64,000 nucleotides of DNA from Cucumis sativus (Eukaryota > Streptophyta > Magnoliopsida > Cucurbitales > Cucurbitaceae), in the NCBI RefSeq assembly GCF_000004075.3, contig NC_026659.2, positions 25,252,272 to 25,316,271 of the forward strand, read 5' to 3'. Both the position numbers and the translations under genes were made by a program. A model generated the notes under the pieces. That model was not told where the DNA came from. It saw nothing but the letters and a program-made list of their open reading frames with translations, and ran no database searches. Shown piece by piece: positions 1 to 12,419 of the stretch (its first letter is position 1; every line of letters begins with the position of its first letter).

Positions 1-247
1 TTGATATGTGAAGGTAAATTTAATGATCATCTAATACAAAGTTCGTACGAGGAGTTAAAAATTCAAGTAATAAGTCCACTACTTTCCTCCTTGTCAAAAT
101 GCAAGGAGCTCATTGATATCTTTCTCACACAACCTGAAACTTTAACAATCTAGTTCTTAAACACCTTTCATAAAAAAACATAAACAGACAGAAAAAGAAA
201 ACACATCAAACAATAAAGACACAAGACAAAGACAGAGATTTTAAAAC

Positions 248-475
248 CTCATCCAAGGATTGGTAATTATCTGCTATTCTTGAATATTTTCTGTCAAGCC
301 TTCTCTGTGGTTGTTGTGGAGTTTGTGAGCCATATTCAGAGGGTTCTGTATATGGATATTGTTGAACATATGGTGATTGTGGAGGATAATTGTATTGATC
401 CCATGCTGAAGAATTGCCAGACCCATATGAACTAAACTCTCTTCGACCTGCTTCCCTAGAGTTCTTACCTCCCAT
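248..475 (-). CDS. RGLG: RGLG-type RING E3 ubiquitin ligase, first coding exon only (partial)
   Basis: This exon encodes about 76 residues that resemble the N-terminus of plant RGLG proteins (RING domain ligases with a copine/vWA domain). It starts MGGKNS, a good N-myristoylation context, and for that reason I chose the second of two adjacent Met codons (the first is at 478). A Tyr/Pro/Gln/Ser-rich segment follows (YNYPPQSPY, TPQQPQ), then the conserved RRLDRKYSRIADNYQSLDE. The frame meets a GT donor directly after the Glu codon (GT at 247-246). The vWA and RING exons must lie beyond the left edge; 1-247 reads as intron. Family members are membrane-associated E3 ligases linked to hormone and drought signalling; that role is family knowledge, not seen here. 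It is a single-copy-looking gene that flanks the P450 cluster. Confidence 0.8.
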
Positions 476-1846
476 CACTCAAAAACTCTTCAAAATTCCT
501 TCAGTATCAAGCAAAATGAAAAACACGCAAAGTCAACTAATTCACCTGCTGAGAAAGAATATGAACAATCCTCCCGAAACTCCCAAAGTTAACTCTTGGG
601 TCTTCAATTTACCAGCAACTTCAGAGATTGCAATGGCAAAATTTTTGGGTAGTTTATATCTCTTTCTGAAGTTGCTACAAAGACGAAGAAAGTCTTTGGG
701 TGAAGATCTAATAAAAAAAGACCAAGAAACTAACATGGTTGAACTGTTCAAATTACCACTTTGTCATTGAAAGTAGAGAAGTTTCCTGGTCTCTTTCTCG
801 GTTTGAATTTGGGTAAAAAAGGGAATTTTCTCAGAAATGATTGAATATTTGATGGTTTAATAACTTGGGTAAGCTTCCAAAATGTATAAATTATAGAAGA
901 AAATGTATGAGCCAAGGAATAGAGAAAAATGGGTTTAGTCAAAACTTAAAACTCAACTATGATGGCATGTTATTGCATAAGCGATTAATGGGTTTCATAC
1001 GCAATATCATGCGTAAGAAAACTAGATGAAGTTAATAAATCATCCATCATTATAAACTAAGATCAAAACTTTGTTATATGTTTGATGTTGACTTAAATTA
1101 AATATTCTTGCCGACCACTTTATGAATTTCCCTTTTTTCTTTTCATGCTATCTTAAGAAACTTCAAGTGGGAAAATTTCTAGTTCTACCTCCATAAACTT
1201 ATCACAGGTTCATTGTCCATTAACATCAGTTTGAGGTTCAAGTTCAATATACTTGTCAAGATAAATTTTTCTTGTTAATAAATGGAGCTTGATACTCATC
1301 TAAGTATTACATATTTTCTCAAGTAGTGTATAAATTTTTCTAAAAGGTAAAACATAGATGCTAAAATAAGTTTAGCACAATTTGTATAACTTGTTTTTCG
1401 TTAGAATCTCACCCTATTTGTTTTCTATTGTACTAAAAAATCGATAAATTGCAAAATCCATTCAAAGTACAGTTAACAATGGTATAACTTCGTGACTTTT
1501 AATTTTACTTGGTTATTATTTTTCACAAAATTCCTACCCAATTTACTATTAGAACTCTCCTTACTTTTCGCTTTGTTTTTTTTTTTTAGCAAATTGCAAT
1601 AATCACCACGGAAGTAAATGATACTTGCTACAATTACACCATAAATTTTCAATGGTTAAAAATGAACACTAAACTTGTACAAATATTAAAAATTAGACTA
1701 TAAAAGTTGAATTGTTGAATTAATACAAACAATATAATCTATAGAATTATGCAAAGTTTGAAGGTTTAAAATTTTAAATAAATGAAAAGATTCTTGTTAG
1801 AAAAAAGAAAAACCAAGAAAATAAAAAAAAAAAAGAAGAAAAGGAA
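476..1846. other. 5' flank of the RGLG gene; no further gene seen
   Basis: This should hold the 5'UTR and promoter of the minus-strand RGLG gene. A TATA-like tract on the minus strand lies around 883-897 (TATAATTTATAC). Short open frames here (542-751 and 748-942 minus, 414-770 plus) show no recognisable domain and I do not call them. From about 1800 the plus strand is A-rich, which serves as the T-rich terminator of the tRNA gene next to it. Confidence 0.4.
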
Positions 1847-1918
1847 TGCCCCCATGCAGGATCGAACTACAGACCTTCAGTTTACAAGACTGACGCTCTA
1901 CCACTGAGCTATAGGGGC
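1847..1918 (-). tRNA. tRNA-Thr (anticodon UGU)
   Basis: On the minus strand a complete cloverleaf folds. The acceptor stem GCCCCTA pairs with TGGGGGC, the D arm is GCTC/GAGC, the anticodon arm TCAGT/ACTGA carries loop CTTGTAA (anticodon TGT), and the T arm is TGTAG-TTCGATC-CTGCA. The discriminator is A and no CCA is encoded. There is no intron. A long T-rich run on the minus strand directly downstream (1815-1844) would stop RNA polymerase III. All stems pair with only G-T wobbles, so it looks functional. Confidence 0.95.
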
Positions 1919-4900
1919 TCTTGATGTTAACTACGTTTAATTAAGATACTAATTTGGTTATTAATTCACTACTCATGTCATGTCTCATAAGGTAAATGAT
2001 TTCGTGGAAAAGAATTCACTAATTATTAATAATTGTATATGATTTCAAGCATGAAAGGGGTTAAAGTCGAGTATTACAAAAGAAAAATGGAGTTGAAACG
2101 GACCAATATGAAATCCTAACAAAGAAATTAGGCTTAAAAAATTTAAAATTACGAAACTGCTACTGAGGAAGGGCACCATGGCTCCTAAGGTGTTGTCTGC
2201 AATGCTTGAATATAGAAACAATTCTTTTAGAATGTTGTGGCGCTGTGGCATGTCGCATGACTATAATATGCAATTTTGTCTTTAGGTTACATCTTTTGGT
2301 ATAGATGATTGTTTTGGACTTATGACCAATTCATTTTCTATCCATCTACAACGTTAATATCTAGGTTTTCCTTTTTGTACACTCTCTGTAAAGAAGCCAA
2401 AAAGATGCGAGGCTCTATCTTTTCCACTGTTATTGTTGATATTTTGAGGATTTTGGATACCTACGATATTTTACGAAGTATTTTGATAGTATTATTGTTG
2501 ATATTTCTTATCTATTGGGTTTGCTCTTCATTTATTGATTATCATAAATTAAGTTGTTTTGGCTAATTGCACCTTTATCTTTTTTTTTTCTTTTGTACTT
2601 TCTGTTCACAAACCACACACTAAATTGTCCCATTTATCACCTTAGCTTTAAGAAACCAATCTTTATGCTTCCATGCAGATCGACTTGGCGGTCTTGCCAC
2701 TTGTACTACTTAGTAGTATTGGTAGTATAGATTTCATTTGATTGATCATTTACATGATAGAGTAAAAGGCTACATCAGATTTTGACACGATATCAAATTT
2801 TAATTAGTTTTCAATTTGTTTCTTATCAATTTTTCTTCTACTAAATTTAATTTCTCATATTTCCTTTTTTATTTTTGAACTAATTTTTAAGAAACAAAAA
2901 TATATTTTATCAACAATTTCTTTTCTATTGTGAAAACGGAGTAAAATCGAAATACGAAAATCAAGAAAATATAATATTAAAATAATATAATAAAATAATA
3001 AAATATATAAATAAATAAAAATAAGGAAATAAATACATAAAAGAGGAATTTACCGCTGAATAAAAGAAAATGGAAAGTATTTACATTTAATAGAAAAAAA
3101 TATATACTTTGGACTTAAGTTAAAATTTTAGTTATCCATTTTGAGGTTGGATTAAAATTTTGCTAATAGTTGTAAATAGTTCGTTAATACTTCTATTTTA
3201 AAAATATCTCTAAAGAAAATTAGAAAAATTAAAAATCTCATAATTTTTCACTTTCTCCCTCTTTCATGGAATTCTCGTCAATTTTGTTCATACTTACAAA
3301 CCCACCAAATAGATTGTTTATAGGCAATTGACAAGCATGAGGTGGATTACATGACCACTAAATCTGAGTCTCTTATAGACACATGACATGAGTGTTAGAT
3401 AGTTGATAGAAAAATACGTGGTTATATGACCACTAAGCACACTAATTAACATCTACGTTATTATATTAATATTTACAATATTTTTACTTTTATAAACTTT
3501 TGAAGACTTTATATCCTAAATAGTAAAAGTAAAAGAAACTCGTTAGTATTTATTAAGCTAATAAATTTTAAAATTAAAAAGTTATACACTTACCTTGTAA
3601 TTTTTTAAACTACAAAAATGATTGGTGAAGGTAGTATTTATAAACTTAATTTTTTAAAAAATTAAAATTCCATTTGATTTTTGAAAATTAAAGCATAACA
3701 TTTTTCAATTTCTTACTATTATATATTTTCATCTTTTTCCATAAACAAAAATTAAATTATTTTTTTGAAAGCATTGGTGGAAAATACATAACCAAACACA
3801 AAACTTAAAGTTGTAATAAATGTCTATAAACAATATATTTACAAACTAAAAGGAAACGAGCACCAATGTCTATCATATAATGTTAGAAGATTTCTTTGAA
3901 TCAATCTTTTCGATTTAATTTGAAAAATTAAAGTAAAAAATAGCTTTCAAAATAGAAGAGATCTAATTAACACCAACATCTAAATAAATAAAAAATAATT
4001 TTGTTGTGGTTTGTGAAATTGAGTCTGTGTCTTCCAAATTTCTTAATTAATGGTTTGATTTTTAGTATTTTTTCCCAAAGTTTTGATTTAAACGTTGGAA
4101 ATGTAATTTTGTTCCCAAAGTGAATAAAGGACAAAAGAAATACCGAAAGTTTTCCAGATGGCGACGCGCTTCCTTCTTATTTAAAAACACTAACTTACAA
4201 AATTCATTCATATCTTTTTCTTTTAATTAGAAAGTATTCAATCATAATTAATTTATAAACTCATCACGTTTTGTATATATTTAGACTTATAAAATAATGA
4301 AACAAAAAAAAGTTAGTATGAAAAATAATTGAATTTAACAAATTAAATATATTACCTAAATTTAAAAACGAGACATTTTTAAAAATAATAAAATAAATTA
4401 AAATATTAACAAGTTATAGTAAAATTTTAAATTCTATCGATGATCTATTAATGTCTATTATTGATAGAATCTGAAAATTTTGTTATATGGTGTAAATATT
4501 TTGTCAAATTTGCTATCAATCCAATCTAATCTAAAATAAAAACTAATCGAACAGTACGAGTTATTCAAATTATCGGATTATTTGAAGTATGAGGAGAACT
4601 TTTTTTCCCTACATTCCAATTTCCAAATATACATAATCTAAATTTTAGGTTTATAAGAGGTTTGTTAGCTTCATTATTATTTAACACAACTATGGCTAAA
4701 CAATACATAATTTAGCCAAAATTTTATATATACACAAGTAATTCATTTTCTTTTCTTTTTGTACACGTGGGGAAATTAATTCTAATTATTTGCTAATTAA
4801 ATTCTAACTAACTATGGACACACACAAGAATTCTAATTATGAATGATGAGTTCCCAAATAATTAATTTAGGAAATAACCTATAATTAAGATAAGATTATT

Positions 4901-5696
4901 GAAAATATCATACACTCTAATCTCTATTCATTCATTGATTTTTCGTTTTCTTAGCGGTGAATTTGAATAATTTAACCTAAATCAATCGGACATATTCGAT
5001 TATTTAAAAAGTCTAAGTTTGAAACATAAAATTTTATCCAACTACCTTCTTCTAATACTATTTTAAATCACTTATTAATCTAAACATCATATCTCACTTG
5101 AGTTAATCTTGAAATATTAAAAATAAAATACAAAAATATCACTTTTAATTTAAAATTTTGAACACAAAACTACCTTCTAAACCATATTAAAATAATGAAT
5201 GGATGAAGATTTTGTGTCAATTCAACCGTTTGAAAGAAACTAAGAAAAATACTTATGTTGGAACTTACGCTAATTTGCCACGGAAAGGTATAGTTTTGTG
5301 CCATGTCATGGACATATGTCGTATCAATAAATAGAACATAAAGCTATGACAAAAATGGAGAAATGTTATCAACTTATAAATTGATTCGATCGAGGATTAA
5401 CATTATGGTTGAAAGTCAAGGTTTGAATTGCATAGAAGAGAAGTAAAATTAATGGATATTCTATATATTTATCGTTCACAAAAGAGTTCAAAATTTGGAA
5501 TTATTGCTGCTTTATAATTATTTGGAGTTACGTATATCCTCAAAACATCAGTAGTATCCTCAAATAAGTTTTAATTTGCATCGTGATGATAATTAAATCA
5601 ATATCTATCTTTCTACCCGAAACTCTTAAGGACACATTCAACAAATGTGTATAGCAAATTTGAACACGTTTAATTGTTCAAATATCCAATAAAAAG
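1919..5696. other. AT-rich intergenic region, no gene recognised
   Basis: About 3.8 kb without a convincing coding frame. The 85-residue frame at 2309-2566 (+) is hydrophobic, matches nothing I know and lacks gene-like composition. One copy of the dispersed 'tatcgatgatctattaatg' repeat lies at 4370-4520. The rest is A/T homopolymer-rich and low in complexity. Confidence 0.5.
4370..4520. repeat. dispersed AT-rich repeat, 'ctat-cagtgat' family, copy 1
   Basis: Shares with several other stretches the order: AAAATAATAAAATAAATTAA, AAGTTATAGTAAAATTTTAA, a core of CTATC-GATGA-TCTAT and TATTGATAGAATCTGAAAA, then TTTGTCAAATTTGCTAT. The core is a short inverted-repeat-like run of TGATAGA/TCTATCA. Probably a small non-autonomous element; the class is not resolved. 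Confidence 0.6.
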
Positions 5697-5706
5697 TATA
5701 TATATA
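5697..5706 (+). promoter_or_regulatory. TATA box of P450-1
   Basis: TATATATATA run about 75 nt before the ATG at 5777, leaving a predicted purine-rich leader of about 40 nt with no further ATG. Two ATGs at 5714-5720 lie too close to the TATA box to be in the transcript. Confidence 0.55.
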
Positions 5707-5776
5707 CATCTTCATGCATGCAACTTTATTCCCATACAGCTAGAGCATTCAAACAAAAAAAGAAAGAAAACGAAAA

Positions 5777-7666
5777 ATGTTTAGCCTTGATCGAATTATG
5801 CATAGCAGTGTTATCACGTGGCCATGGCTTCTTCCTCTAACAATGTTGCTATTCTCTTCTCTATTATTCCTCCTTACAAAAAAGATGAAGTTAAATGTGA
5901 TTGTTCATCATCCTCCAACCCCACCAAAGCTTCCTTTCATAGGTCATCTACATCTGGTCACCTCTCTCCCTCATCGTTCTTTTCGTCACCTTTCAAGAAA
6001 ATACGGCCCCGTCATGCTCCTCAAACTCGGCTCTATCCCGACCGTTGTAGTCTCCTCCGCCACTGCTGCCAAAGAGGTGTTAAAAGTTCACGACCTTGCC
6101 TCATGCAGCCGCCCGCGCTCGACTGCTAATGCAAGATTTTCATACAACTATCTAGACATTGGGTTTGCTCCGTATGGCGATCATTGGAGGAAAGTTCGAA
6201 AGATTAGTGTTCTTGAGCTCTTCAGCGCAAGACGAGTGCAATCGTTTCAAAACATAAGAGAAGAAGAGATTGGTGTGATGTTAAACTCCATTTCTCAATC
6301 TTCATTATTGTTATCTAATGATCCAGTTGATTTGAGTGAGAAATTTTACTCACTCACTGCAAATATGATAACTCGGATAGCTTTTGGGAAGAAGTTTAGA
6401 GGGGGTGAGTTAGATAATGAGAATTTTCAGAAGGTTATTAGAAGAGCAATGGCAGCAGTGGGAAGCTTTTCAGCAGCTGATTATCTTCCTATAGTGGGTT
6501 GGATTATTGATTGGGTTAGTGGTGTTCATAGCAGATTGGAGACGAGTTTTAATGAGTTGGATGCTTTTTTTCAACATATAGTGGATGATCGTATCAACTT
6601 TAGGGAGAGTTGTTCGTCTCACAATAACAATGGTGATGGATATGATCAAGAGAACATTGTCGATGTTTTGTTGAAAATGGAGAAGAATAGCTCTCAATAT
6701 GGTGAAGTGAAACTCACCAGAGATTGCATCAAAGCACTCATCATGGTAACCGCTTTCAACTTAATTAAGTTTAGTTGTAGGACAAATATCTTGATCTTAA
6801 ATTTATATTACACATGCTATTATCCAACTTTTTTAACTCCTAAATCTAAGTTGCATCTTAATCCCATGCATATGCCACTTCTATATAATAGTTAAAAAAA
6901 CAAAACAATTATTTATTACTATTTTTCTAAAACTTGCAAATATATAGGACATGAGGTACAACTCAGAAAACAAACTTAAAGTATTGTCATTTTCTTAAAA
7001 AAATTATTTGTCTTATTATTTTGTTGTGGGTGTGTGTGGTTTTAGGATATATTTCTTGCTGGAGTGGAAACAGGAGCCAGCACACTTGTTTGGACAATGG
7101 CAGAGTTGATAAAAAATCCAAAGGTAATGAAAAAGCTACAAAATGAGATCAGAAATTGTGTAAAAGAAAATAAAATGGTAAAAGAGAATGACCTTCAGAA
7201 CCTTGAATATCTAAAAGCAGTGGTGAAGGAAGTGCTAAGGTTACATACACCAGCCCCACTTCTCCTTCCAAGAGAAGCCATGTCTCATTTTAAGCTAAAT
7301 GGTTATGATATTCTTCCCAAAACTCACATCTACGTCAACGCGTGGGCAATCGGACGGGACCCGGAAATATGGACAAACCCAGAAGAGTTCATACCAGAGA
7401 GATTTATAGGAAGTAATATTGATTACAAAGGACAAAATTTCGAGTTATTGCCGTTTGGATCGGGTCGGAGAATTTGCCCTGGAATGAATATGGCAAGCTT
7501 TACAGTGGAGCTAGCATTGGCTAATGTATTGTTGTGCTTTGATTGGAAATTAGCAAATGGAATGAAAGAAGAAGATGTGGATATGGAAGAGGAAACTGGT
7601 CTTGCTGTTGCTAAGAAATCTCCTCTTCAACTTGTTCCTGTCCATTACTTCAACTCCAAAGCATAG
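5777..7666 (+). CDS. P450-1: cytochrome P450 monooxygenase, CYP71 family (CYP71B-like)
   Basis: Exon 1 is 5777-6745 and exon 2 is 7046-7666, joined over a 300-bp GT-AG intron in phase 0; the product is 529 residues, slightly long for the family. Residues about 8-35 form the hydrophobic ER anchor, followed by basic residues and the hinge PPTPPKLP (46-53). The C-helix WxxxR is at 137-141, the I-helix oxygen-binding motif AGVETG at 328-333, ExxR at 385-388, PERF at 440-443 and the haem loop FGSGRRICPG with ligand Cys467. All catalytic landmarks are present, so it should be an active haem-thiolate monooxygenase using NADPH-P450 reductase. The substrate cannot be read. Met8 is an alternative start. 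It converges with P450-2 and is the most divergent of the AGVET-type copies here. Confidence 0.95.
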
Positions 7667-8011
7667 TTTTTTAGTTGTTATTTATTGGAAAAAAAATGAA
7701 AGTCTGTACTCAAATTATGGTCAAGTTGTGTCAATTTATATTGTAATTTTAGATTATGAAATCTTTGTAAATTCTCAGGAAAAAAAAGAATAATATATGG
7801 AACTATGTATTGAAAAGTCAATGGTCTCCTTACCACTCATAATTTGTTGAAAGGAAAAAAAAAAACTAATATGAGGTTCTCAACAAAACATACATGATTT
7901 GAAGCTTCTTGCTTCTTGGATATACTTGCTTTCGCTTACGAAGAAAACAAGATTAGATAACTGTTCTTATTATTTAAACAACCCAAACAAAAACATGATT
8001 GGAAATAAAAA
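7667..8011. other. 3' flanks between convergent P450-1 and P450-2
   Basis: A 345-bp gap between two stop codons facing each other. AT-rich, no frame or repeat of note; it should hold both polyadenylation regions. Confidence 0.6.
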
Positions 8012-9812
8012 TCATGGAATGTATGGAACAGGGACAAGTTTAAGAGGCAACTTCTTGTAAATAGTGAGACTAAACCCCATACTCTCTTCCATATCCAAAT
8101 CCTCTTCCTTCATTCCTTCCGGCGACTTCCAATCAAAATGATACAAAAGATTTGCCAAAGCAACCTCCACATTCTTCATCCCCAAATTTATCGCTGGACA
8201 AATCCTCCGCCCGGCCCCGAACGGCAGGAACTCGAAATTCTGTCCTCTGAAATCAATGCAGCTCTCTGCAAATCTCTCTGGCATGAATTCGTCGGGGTCT
8301 TTCCAGCATTTGGGGTCTCTTCCAATTGCCCAAGCGTTGATTTGAACCATCGTCTTCGGGTAAAAATCGAAGCCTTCCATTTTGAAATGGGACATGACTT
8401 GTCTTGGAAGAAGAAGGGGTGCTGGTGGATGCATTCTTAGTGTCTCTTTCACTATCAGTTTTAGATATTGAAACTGTTCTATTTCTTTGTCTGTTATGTT
8501 TCCTCTGTTTTTCATGTGTCTTCTGATTTCTTGTTGAGCTTTCTTCATTAGTTTTGGTTTCTTTGTAAGTTCTGCCATTGCCCATACTATTGTTATGGAA
8601 CTTGTGTCTAATCCTCCCAAAAATATGCTCTGTTCATGCATATCCAATAATACAATCTGTTAGAAAGGATGTGAGATAATCGATAAAATATATGAAAAAC
8701 ATACCATGATTAACACTGCAACCAAAACTACACTTGTATCATCCCTCTAACTCTCTTTTTGCAACCATTTTTTCGTTTAAAGTAATATTTGTCAGACTGA
8801 CGATTTTTATTTAATGATTGATGAGCTCCACACTAAAAAATATGTTAATTATTTAAGAACCTAAACTTGTAGCTAGGAATATTAAGACGAGTAAAGAAAA
8901 AAAAGTTTGGTTTACCAAAAGAATGCCTTTGATATGGTCATGAGTAATGGAAACATTGAAAGAAGCTGATTGTTCTTGCTGGTTGCTTAGTCCCAAAAGC
9001 ACATCAATAATATCATCTTCCTTAGCTTCTTGATCTCTCCCAACACAAAGATGTTCATCAATCACTTCTTGAAACAAACCACTCAACTCATTGTAAACCT
9101 TGTTAAGCCTTTTCTGATATCCATTAAACCAATCAATAGCTTTACCCACAAAATTAGGAAACAATTCAGATGCGCTATAACTTCCCAACAAAGCCTCAGC
9201 TTCATTCACAACCTCATGAAATCCATCTCCTTTACAAACCTTCTTCCCAAAAGCTATCCTAAAGATAATAGCAGCTGTGAAAACCATGGACTTGTCACTA
9301 AGATCAACAACATCCCCACAAGAAGCCGATTCCGAAATCGATTCAATAAGCGAATTCATTTCTTGTTCTATAATGTGTTGGTAAGATTTTATTCTCTTGA
9401 GACTAAAAAGCTCAAGAACGCAAACCTTTCTCATCTCTCGCCAGTAATCACCATAGGGGGAAAACCCAAGGTCGTGGAAGTTGTGAGTAAGTTTTCTGGC
9501 ACCTTCGGTTTGTGGTCGACTGCAGGTTTGAAGGTCGTGTGTTTTGAAGAGGCCACGGGCAGCATCGGCGGAGGAGATGATGGTGGTTTGAATACTGCCG
9601 AGTTTGAGACTTATGATGGGACCATAAAGCTGAGAGAGACGCCATAGAGATTGGTGTGGGAGCTTGCCAAGTTGGTGCAAGTTTCCTATGATTGGTAGCT
9701 TTGGTGGACTTGGAGGAAAATTTCCCTTTTTTCTATATCTATTTTTCTTCCATTTTAGGATGATGATCAACAGAAGCAGAGTGGATAGCAAGATGAGTGG
9801 AAGAAGATACAT
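8012..9812 (-). CDS. P450-2: cytochrome P450, CYP71 family, divergent member (CYP71B/CYP83-like)
   Basis: Exon 1 is 9812-8916 and exon 2 is 8629-8012 (GT-AG intron of 286 bp, phase 0), giving 504 residues, the usual length. An N-terminal anchor of Leu/Ile (1-20) precedes a basic patch WKKNRYRKK and the hinge PPSPPKLP. The C-helix is WREMR (124-128). The I-helix motif GGLDTS (304-309) fits the consensus exactly, unlike the AGVETG of the other cluster genes. ExxR is at 361-364, PERF at 416-419 and the haem Cys is 443 in FGAGRRICPA. The residue two after Cys is Ala, not Gly, as I recall from CYP83-type enzymes. It is a separate lineage from the other genes in the window. Function beyond monooxygenase activity is unknown. 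Confidence 0.94.
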
Positions 9813-9872
9813 TTTCAGACTTCCACAAAGTTCAGAAGGAGGATGATTGGAAAAGGGCCTTCCTTCTTTGAC

Positions 9873-9879
9873 TTAAATA
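9873..9879 (-). promoter_or_regulatory. TATA-like box of P450-2
   Basis: TATTTAA on the minus strand about 60 nt before the ATG at 9812, a normal plant spacing. Confidence 0.45.
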
Positions 9880-11194
9880 GACATACAACCATTTCGAGTT
9901 TCTGTCCATTTGCCAATGGGCTACTTCAACTATAACATTCGAGTGATTCTAGGAAATGACCACCATGAATCGAATCCTATCTACTTTTTCTACACCCTTT
10001 ATTATACTCTTGTGAGATTTGAGTTAGAAACTAAACCATAGTCGAGTTAAAAGTCTCCTCACCAACTAGAGAAGAATTATCATAAATTATTACATTGTAA
10101 AATTTAACACGAGCAAGAAAGCGCATCGATCCATATTCTGTGCTCTCGAACACCCCACGATAGACAACCCCCATGTAGTTATCTATCCTTCCCATCGACC
10201 ATCAACACATCAATGTCAAATTCTGATGCCTATTATTTTATTTGTTAGGAAGTGGAAAACAAAACCCATCTTTTCCTTTTCACTTTCACTACGTCAAAAT
10301 TTGCATATATAGAAATTATTAATAGAAGATTCTCATGCATAATTGTATTTTTCAAAACTACGACAGTTTGTAGAGTGTTATAGAATGAAGAAAAGGTCTA
10401 TTTAATTTCACAAAACTGAATGGACAATGATAATGTCAGCAATTTATAGGAGGTCCCTAATATTGAATATTACTGCACACCAAGTCCTCATGGTAGAGTG
10501 ATGAAAGAAAAAAACGATTCTAAAATGTGGGTCACAGGGAAAGCAACAACCTACAATGTTCACACCACAGAAGACAAACAGACTTGATTGATTCTTTATT
10601 CATGCCCATAGATTTTTTTTTTTTCTTTATCTTTTACGTGTGTAATTTGGTTAGCCATTTAAATAAGCTAGCTAATCTTGCCAAAAAAAAAACGAGAAAA
10701 AAGTCAATATTATTTTCTGAAAATGCCTCCTATAATTACGAGAGGTCCATGGTTATCCTTTAAACTATACATACAAATCAAAAGTTTACATGATGAAGAT
10801 ATTTTTTAGTTTCTGTTTGAGAAGATTCGATATATAAACTTAGAAGGATAAAGATGAGAAGATCGATTTGTGGAAGAAATGAAAGTTGGGAAGGTCGTGG
10901 AAGATGGCTACGCACCGCATAACGTATCGGTGGATAAAGTTTGGCAACAATTTTTGTAGTACTGATCTAACTAAGTTACGATAACATTTCATCTTCCTAT
11001 AATATAATATCTATCTAAATTACTTCATCAATTCCCCACGCTAACTTTCTTCACATCGGTTCCAAACTATATGACGAACTCGTGTTTTTTTCTTTTTATA
11101 TAATATTTTTATGAAAAACTGAACATAAATTTGATGGAATGGATGAAAATAAGTGATGCTTTCCAGTTTGGATGGATTTGAGTATATGAACTTT

Positions 11195-11400
11195 AAAAAA
11201 ATAGAAAAATAAATTAAAATATTTACAAGTTATAATAAAATTTTAAATTTTATATATTATAAAAACTAGTACACTTCTACCACTATCACTATCTGTCAAT
11301 GTCATTAATAGAAAAGCAAAAACATATTAGTGTCTATCAATATCTAATATTGGTATAATCTGAAAATTTTGTAAATATTTCGTCAAATTTGCTATTTTTG
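11195..11400. repeat. dispersed AT-rich repeat, copy 2
   Basis: Same block order as at 4370: AAATAAATTAAAATATTTAC, AAGTTATAATAAAATTTTAA, the TATCAATATC core and TTTCGTCAAATTTGCTAT at the end. Confidence 0.6.
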
Positions 11401-11629
11401 ACAATTATTTTTATTTAAATATTTTATTTTTAAACAATTTAAAATGTGTTACTTTTAATTGTATAGTATTATTTTCAAATTAAAGAAAATGAGCCATTTT
11501 GAATTTTGAACTATTTAGTGAAGTTTTTTTTTAATGATCTTTTCTTTTTTGTCCATAGACACGATGATATAAAGAGTAATTATTATTGATGGCCATTTGA
11601 GAGATAATAATTAATGATATTGCAATATT

Positions 11630-11830
11630 TTTAAAAAAATACAAATATAACAAAACTAAAATATAAATATAGCAAAACTATTGTTGATAGACTTGTATGA
11701 TCTATTAGTGATAAGAACAATATTTACAACATAGACTTGCATCATTGATATAATTTGACAAATTTTGCTATATTTACAAATTTTTTAAAATTTACTATAT
11801 ACTTAATTATTTTGAATATAATGGCTAAAT
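11630..11830. repeat. dispersed AT-rich repeat, copy 3
   Basis: Contains AAATATAGCAAAACTATTG, TTGATAGACTTGTATGATC, TATTAGTGATAAG and AAATTTTGCTATATTTAC, the same core as the other copies with a different spacing. Confidence 0.55.
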
Positions 11831-12419
11831 TTGCAACTATTCCTTTCTTTTTTTTATTCTTCTATTTATTTTCTTTGAAAGTGGTTTATTTTTTTCTAAT
11901 TCTTACTATTCTTGTTATTTTATTTATGTTTCTTCAAGCTTCCATAAAAAATTGTAAAGAAAAAAGAAGAAAGACTAAAATGATTAAATAATTGCTTATT
12001 GCTCTTGTACTTATTTCTCTACTAGTTTTCTTTCTTTTATAATTATCTATTTATTATCGTGTGAGCTTCTCTTTTTTATATATATATATATATTTATTTA
12101 TTACGTATTTCTTTTTGACACCTTTTTGTTTATCTCATTTTTATTTATTATTACGTCTTTCCTTTGTTAATTTATTTTTAATTAGCTTTATTTTCTCTAT
12201 ATTTTGTATCTTTACTTTTCATTATATAATTAGTATTTTTATTTATTTAATTCTTTTTTTTTTGCATTGATGATTACTTCTTTAGTATTTTCTCATCTTG
12301 AAATATTGCTTTTTTAATATGTTCTCTTCTTTTATATGTTATTTAATATTTTCATTCTTTTCCCTTCTTTTGTGGTTAATTTAATATGTTATTGCTAATA
12401 ATTATTTAAATTTGTTAAC

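Larger units (their letters stand above)
9880..12400. other. intergenic, AT-rich, with two dispersed repeat copies
   Basis: No gene recognised. Copies of the 'tgatagac' AT-rich repeat lie at 11195-11400 and 11630-11830. The open frames at 10527-10763, 11755-11991 and 12061-12270 are low-complexity Phe/Leu/Ile strings read from T-rich sequence. Confidence 0.45.

Noticed and set aside
2309-2566. 85-residue hydrophobic plus-strand frame
   Set aside because: T-rich DNA yields Phe/Leu/Ile frames; no homology recalled and no promoter or partner exon.
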